This document shows positions 38,740 through 41,367 of a stretch of 41,367 bases of DNA, one piece after another. Position numbers and translations under genes: made by a program. The notes beneath the pieces were generated by a model, which searched no databases, was not told where the DNA came from, and was given only the letters and a program-made list of their open reading frames with translations. Source of the stretch: Bacillota bacterium (GTDB lineage: Bacteria > Bacillota > Clostridia > Oscillospirales > CAG-382); the NCBI GenBank assembly GCA_029550965.1, contig JAKPGJ010000043.1, positions 1 through 41,367 on the forward strand, given 5' to 3'. Position 1 is the first letter of the stretch. Every line of letters begins with the position of its first letter.

Positions 38740-40116
38740 TTATTTAAAAGCGTCCGGTAAAAACTCTGCGTCTATATACGTCTTGAGCGTTTTTACAAGG
38801 TTTTCTTTCGAAAACGCGCCGCCGACCAGGGTCAGCTTATGGGTTTTGTCCCATATTACGGCCGCATGCTGGGAAGCGAGTTCTTCTGTGTAATGCTCAA
38901 GATAATAAATCTTGTAGTTTCTTTGACCGGTGTCGTTCTTAACCTTAGAAACACCCTTCGTGTAGTGGGTTACGGTCGGATTGAAAAGCACGTTTTCAAT
39001 CGTGACATTTCCGGTTTCGTCCTTGACGATATCGAAGCTGAGCGTTCCGCCGAGCAGTTCGTAGCTCTCCTGCATGCCGGAGATAAAGTTGCCCAGCGAG
39101 TAGGCGACCAGCGTCTTTTTGCCGCTGCTGTTCGTAATCCAGTTAATCGGCTGAATGACATGCGGGTGCATGCCGACGACCACGTCAACGCCCAAATCCG
39201 AGAACAGCTTCGCATACGACTTCTGCTCGCTGTTGGGGGTAAACGTATCTTCGATGCCCCAATGCGCGGAAACGATGATGCAGTCCGCCTGCTGTTTTGC
39301 CAGCTCTACCTGTTTTCTTATTAAATTCTCGTTAAAGTACGGAATATATGAAGAACTCGTCGAAGCGCTGATTCCGTTCGTGCTCGAAGTGTACGAGAGC
39401 AAAGCGATACGAATCCCGTTTTTGGTTATGATTGGTATGTTGTTTGTTGCGGCTTCGTTCGCATAATATCCGATAACGGTTCCGCCGCGTTCCGTGAAAA
39501 ACTTATAGCAGTTTTTCAGGTATTTATCGTTCCCGGAATCGAGCATGTGGTTGTGCGCGACATTGAAAACATCAAAGCCCAGCTCTACCAGCGTTTCTCC
39601 AGCCGCTTCCGGCGTATTGAACATCGGATATCCGCTGATTCCGTTTTCGTTGCCGCCGATCAGCGTTTCGACGTTCACATATGCGATGTCCGCCTTCGCA
39701 ATATCGGCGGCTACAAACTCATAAATCGGCATAAAGTCATATTCCGCCGTCGCAAGCGGCGTATAGACGGGCGCAACTCCCTTTTTCGCGGCCGCCCGCT
39801 CAATCGCGTCGGCGTAAACGGACGGATGAATGATGTTATCGGGGCAAGCGAGAAAGCTGACAACCGATTTCTGGCTGCCCGGTTCGCTTGTATTCGGATT
39901 TGATTCGTCGCCCGGCTCGCTCGTGGAACCGCCGCCCGAGCTGTCGTTGTTCCCGGAATTCGTTCCGCTGCTGACGGCGCCGCTGATAACCGAGACGGCG
40001 CTCAAATCCTCCGACACAGCCGGGTTTGACGACATAAACCATAATATCGAGATTATGGATGCGGCAACCGCAAGCACGAAAATCGTTGTTAGAAAAGATA
40101 AAACGCTTTTTTTCAT
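38740..40116 (-). CDS. CapA-family membrane-anchored metallophosphoesterase-like protein
   Basis: 458 residues from ATG 40116 (AAGGAATT, 7-nt spacing). An uncleaved N-terminal membrane anchor (about residues 5-30) and a Ser/Gly/Asn/Pro-rich linker to about residue 95 place the catalytic domain outside the cell. The domain is of the PGA_cap type (PF09587), with a calcineurin-like metal site: CPDNIIH, VNVETLI, FNVAHNHMLDSG, VSAHWGIE, GMHPHVIQP and AYSLGNFI. The family is named for poly-gamma-glutamate capsule retention, but no capBC genes are present, so the substrate is uncertain and probably a cell-wall or surface polymer. A promoter at 40146-40175 is its own. Confidence 0.88.
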   Translation of the reverse strand: MKKSVLSFLTTIFVLAVAASIISILWFMSSNPAVSEDLSAVSVISGAVSSGTNSGNNDSSGGGSTSEPGDESNPNTSEPGSQKSVVSFLACPDNIIHPSVYADAIERAAAKKGVAPVYTPLATAEYDFMPIYEFVAADIAKADIAYVNVETLIGGNENGISGYPMFNTPEAAGETLVELGFDVFNVAHNHMLDSGNDKYLKNCYKFFTERGGTVIGYYANEAATNNIPIITKNGIRIALLSYTSSTNGISASTSSSYIPYFNENLIRKQVELAKQQADCIIVSAHWGIEDTFTPNSEQKSYAKLFSDLGVDVVVGMHPHVIQPINWITNSSGKKTLVAYSLGNFISGMQESYELLGGTLSFDIVKDETGNVTIENVLFNPTVTHYTKGVSKVKNDTGQRNYKIYYLEHYTEELASQHAAVIWDKTHKLTLVGGAFSKENLVKTLKTYIDAEFLPDAFK

Positions 40117-40145
40117 TCTAATTCCTTTTTCCAATGATTTTTTGT

Positions 40146-40175
40146 ATTCTAACATTAAAAGCCGTTGTCTGTCAA
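40146..40175 (-). promoter_or_regulatory. SigA-type promoter for the CapA-family gene
   Basis: Minus-strand TTGACA (40175-40170), 18-nt spacer, TAGAAT (40151-40146). Confidence 0.68.
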
Positions 40176-40179
40176 CCGC

Positions 40180-41079
40180 TTAAGTATCCAGTCTTACCTC
40201 GTATTTGTTGATCATCATTACCGGATTATAGGACATTTTCGCGTTTCTCAGGCCCTCGTCGCCCATATCCTCTTCGCGGTTGATATATTTTATACCGTTC
40301 GTCGCGTTTTCGTTCGCGTAAAAATAATTGATCGCCTCGTACGCGCCGTCGTATTCCCTGAGCGCCTTTTCGACATGAACGTACAACGTATCGCCGATTG
40401 TCTCGCCGATGGTCATCGCGATCACTTTATTCGCCGCGAACAGCAATCCGCCGGTCTGGTCGAGGTCAAAAAACATATCCAGCGCTTTTCGGATAATTTT
40501 GCTTTCCGCAATAAAATACGCGTTGTCTTTTTTATACTCCGCCAGATAAACCTCAAAGAACTCTTTCGCTTTCTCGATATTCTCCTTTGTAATCGGTTCG
40601 TATCTGCACGCTCGGCATTCCGTGTCGCACTCGCGTAAGAACTTATTGAGCCGATTGCGTTTTTTATTAAATTTATGCCCTTTTAAAGTCTTTAAGTCCT
40701 CTGCGGCGTACACATAGTCCGACCAGCCCTCGATCGGCGTTATTTTCGCGTTTTCAAAATGGCACAGCGCGCGCTCGGGCACAAAGTAAAAGCGCGGCAC
40801 GATATGATTCTGCCTGCAATACTCCTTAATATATTCGATCGCCGTTTCGGTTTTGAGTTTTCCGATCGGAACGGCAAAATCGCACAGATTGTTCTCGGTA
40901 ATACCCTTTAAAAAGAAAGTATCCTCATATATGCAGTACGCATAGTCGTAGAATTCAGCCCACAGATAAATTCCAAACACTGTGTAATCACAGGAGCGGA
41001 AGGGCTGCATTTTGATATATTTCTTAATGTTTTCAAGATCGTTTCGGTCTTTTTCGTCTATTTTTTTAAACTGCAGCAT
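40180..41079 (-). CDS. DUF2156 (phosphatidylglycerol lysyltransferase C-terminal-like) protein
   Basis: 299 residues resembling DUF2156 / LPG_synthase_C (PF09924), a double GNAT-like acyltransferase fold found in MprF and FemX-type aminoacyl transferases. Visible: FRSCDYTVFGIYLW near the N-terminus, LKGHKFNKKRNRLNKF in the middle, and GAYEAINYFYAN followed by YINREEDMGDEGLRNAKMSY at the C-terminus, the family's best conserved part. There is no membrane domain, unlike MprF, so it is a soluble stand-alone version. Its acceptor is unknown. AATAAGGG precedes the ATG and its promoter is at 41110-41138. Confidence 0.87.
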   Translation of the reverse strand: MLQFKKIDEKDRNDLENIKKYIKMQPFRSCDYTVFGIYLWAEFYDYAYCIYEDTFFLKGITENNLCDFAVPIGKLKTETAIEYIKEYCRQNHIVPRFYFVPERALCHFENAKITPIEGWSDYVYAAEDLKTLKGHKFNKKRNRLNKFLRECDTECRACRYEPITKENIEKAKEFFEVYLAEYKKDNAYFIAESKIIRKALDMFFDLDQTGGLLFAANKVIAMTIGETIGDTLYVHVEKALREYDGAYEAINYFYANENATNGIKYINREEDMGDEGLRNAKMSYNPVMMINKYEVRLDT

Positions 41080-41109
41080 AAAAACCCTTATTTCTCTTTT
41101 TTCTATCTC

Positions 41110-41138
41110 AATATATCAAAACAAGCATACAAAGTCAA
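41110..41138 (-). promoter_or_regulatory. SigA-type promoter for the DUF2156 gene
   Basis: Minus-strand TTGACT (41138-41133), 17-nt spacer, TATATT (41115-41110). Confidence 0.72.
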
Positions 41139-41169
41139 GTTCAGCGGCTTTGTGTTATTATGGTTTCCA

Positions 41170-41202
41170 AGAAAAGAAAAAAGACACCTCATTAAAGGTG
41201 TC
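41170..41202 (-). terminator. Terminator of the rRNA operon
   Basis: A 7-bp stem (41183-41189 with 41196-41202), 6-nt loop; on the minus strand TTTTTTCTTTTC follows. It lies 35 nt beyond the 3' end of 5S rRNA. Confidence 0.82.
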
Positions 41203-41237
41203 ATCTGTGACTTGCCCCACTATTGCAGAGCATAGAT

Positions 41238-41353
<116 letters not shown>

Positions 41354-41367
41354 TTTTTTTAATCATC

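Overview
The window looks like chromosome of a Gram-positive anaerobe of the class Clostridia, most likely Oscillospirales/Ruminococcaceae-like. Grounds: a SCIFF (ranthipeptide) precursor next to its radical SAM maturase, a T-box leader, dockerin-bearing secreted proteins, lipoprotein signals, AGGAGG-type ribosome binding sites, vegetative promoters with 17-nt spacers, and a streptococcal/clostridial-type fatty acid synthesis operon. The assignment is inference; the 5S rRNA at the right edge would help settle it. I see no insertion sequence, prophage, tRNA or CRISPR array.

Layout. 1-3973: two secreted proteins on the minus strand that share an unrecognised module (one also carries a dockerin), and divergently a GH27 alpha-galactosidase followed by a small zinc-ribbon protein. 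3993-7290: a tryptophan-type T-box leader (UGG specifier) and a three-gene ABC importer of the TrpXYZ type. 7293-11862 (minus): an APH-fold kinase, a membrane zinc-ribbon protein, galE, and a GH26 mannanase-like lipoprotein. 11902-13844: the SCIFF locus (scfA, scfB, minus) with a small DUF6774-like gene convergently overlapping scfB. 13847-15304: an Orn/Lys/Arg decarboxylase-family enzyme. 15323-25982 (minus): a thirteen-gene operon fabT-fabH-acpP-fabK-fabD-fabG-fabF-accB-fabZ-accC-accD-accA-degV behind one promoter whose start overlaps a palindrome that is probably the FabT operator. 26003-33292 (minus): a giant cyclic beta-1,2-glucan synthase-like protein. 33389-35584 (minus): an SGNH esterase with a C-terminal dockerin, then pepT. 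35602-38621 (plus): a DUF4434 protein, a COG2509 flavoprotein and a 60-residue Asn/Arg/Glu-rich peptide preceded by a long hairpin. 38701-41138 (minus): a CapA-family protein and a DUF2156 protein. 41170-41353 (minus): 5S rRNA and its terminator, presumably the 3' end of an rRNA operon that enters from the right.

How they fit together. GH27 (removes alpha-galactose), GH26 (cuts mannan), galE (epimerises UDP-galactose) and the DUF4434 and SGNH proteins suggest a plant galactomannan/hemicellulose degrader, although the genes are separate transcription units. The fab/acc operon supplies a complete malonyl-CoA to acyl-ACP elongation cycle with FabK as enoyl reductase. The T-box transporter would scavenge tryptophan or a precursor when tRNA-Trp is uncharged.

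The most unusual observation is the SCIFF precursor: it has five cysteines instead of six, and the two positions reported to be cross-linked in characterised members (Cys32 and Thr37) are both serine here, although the maturase looks intact.
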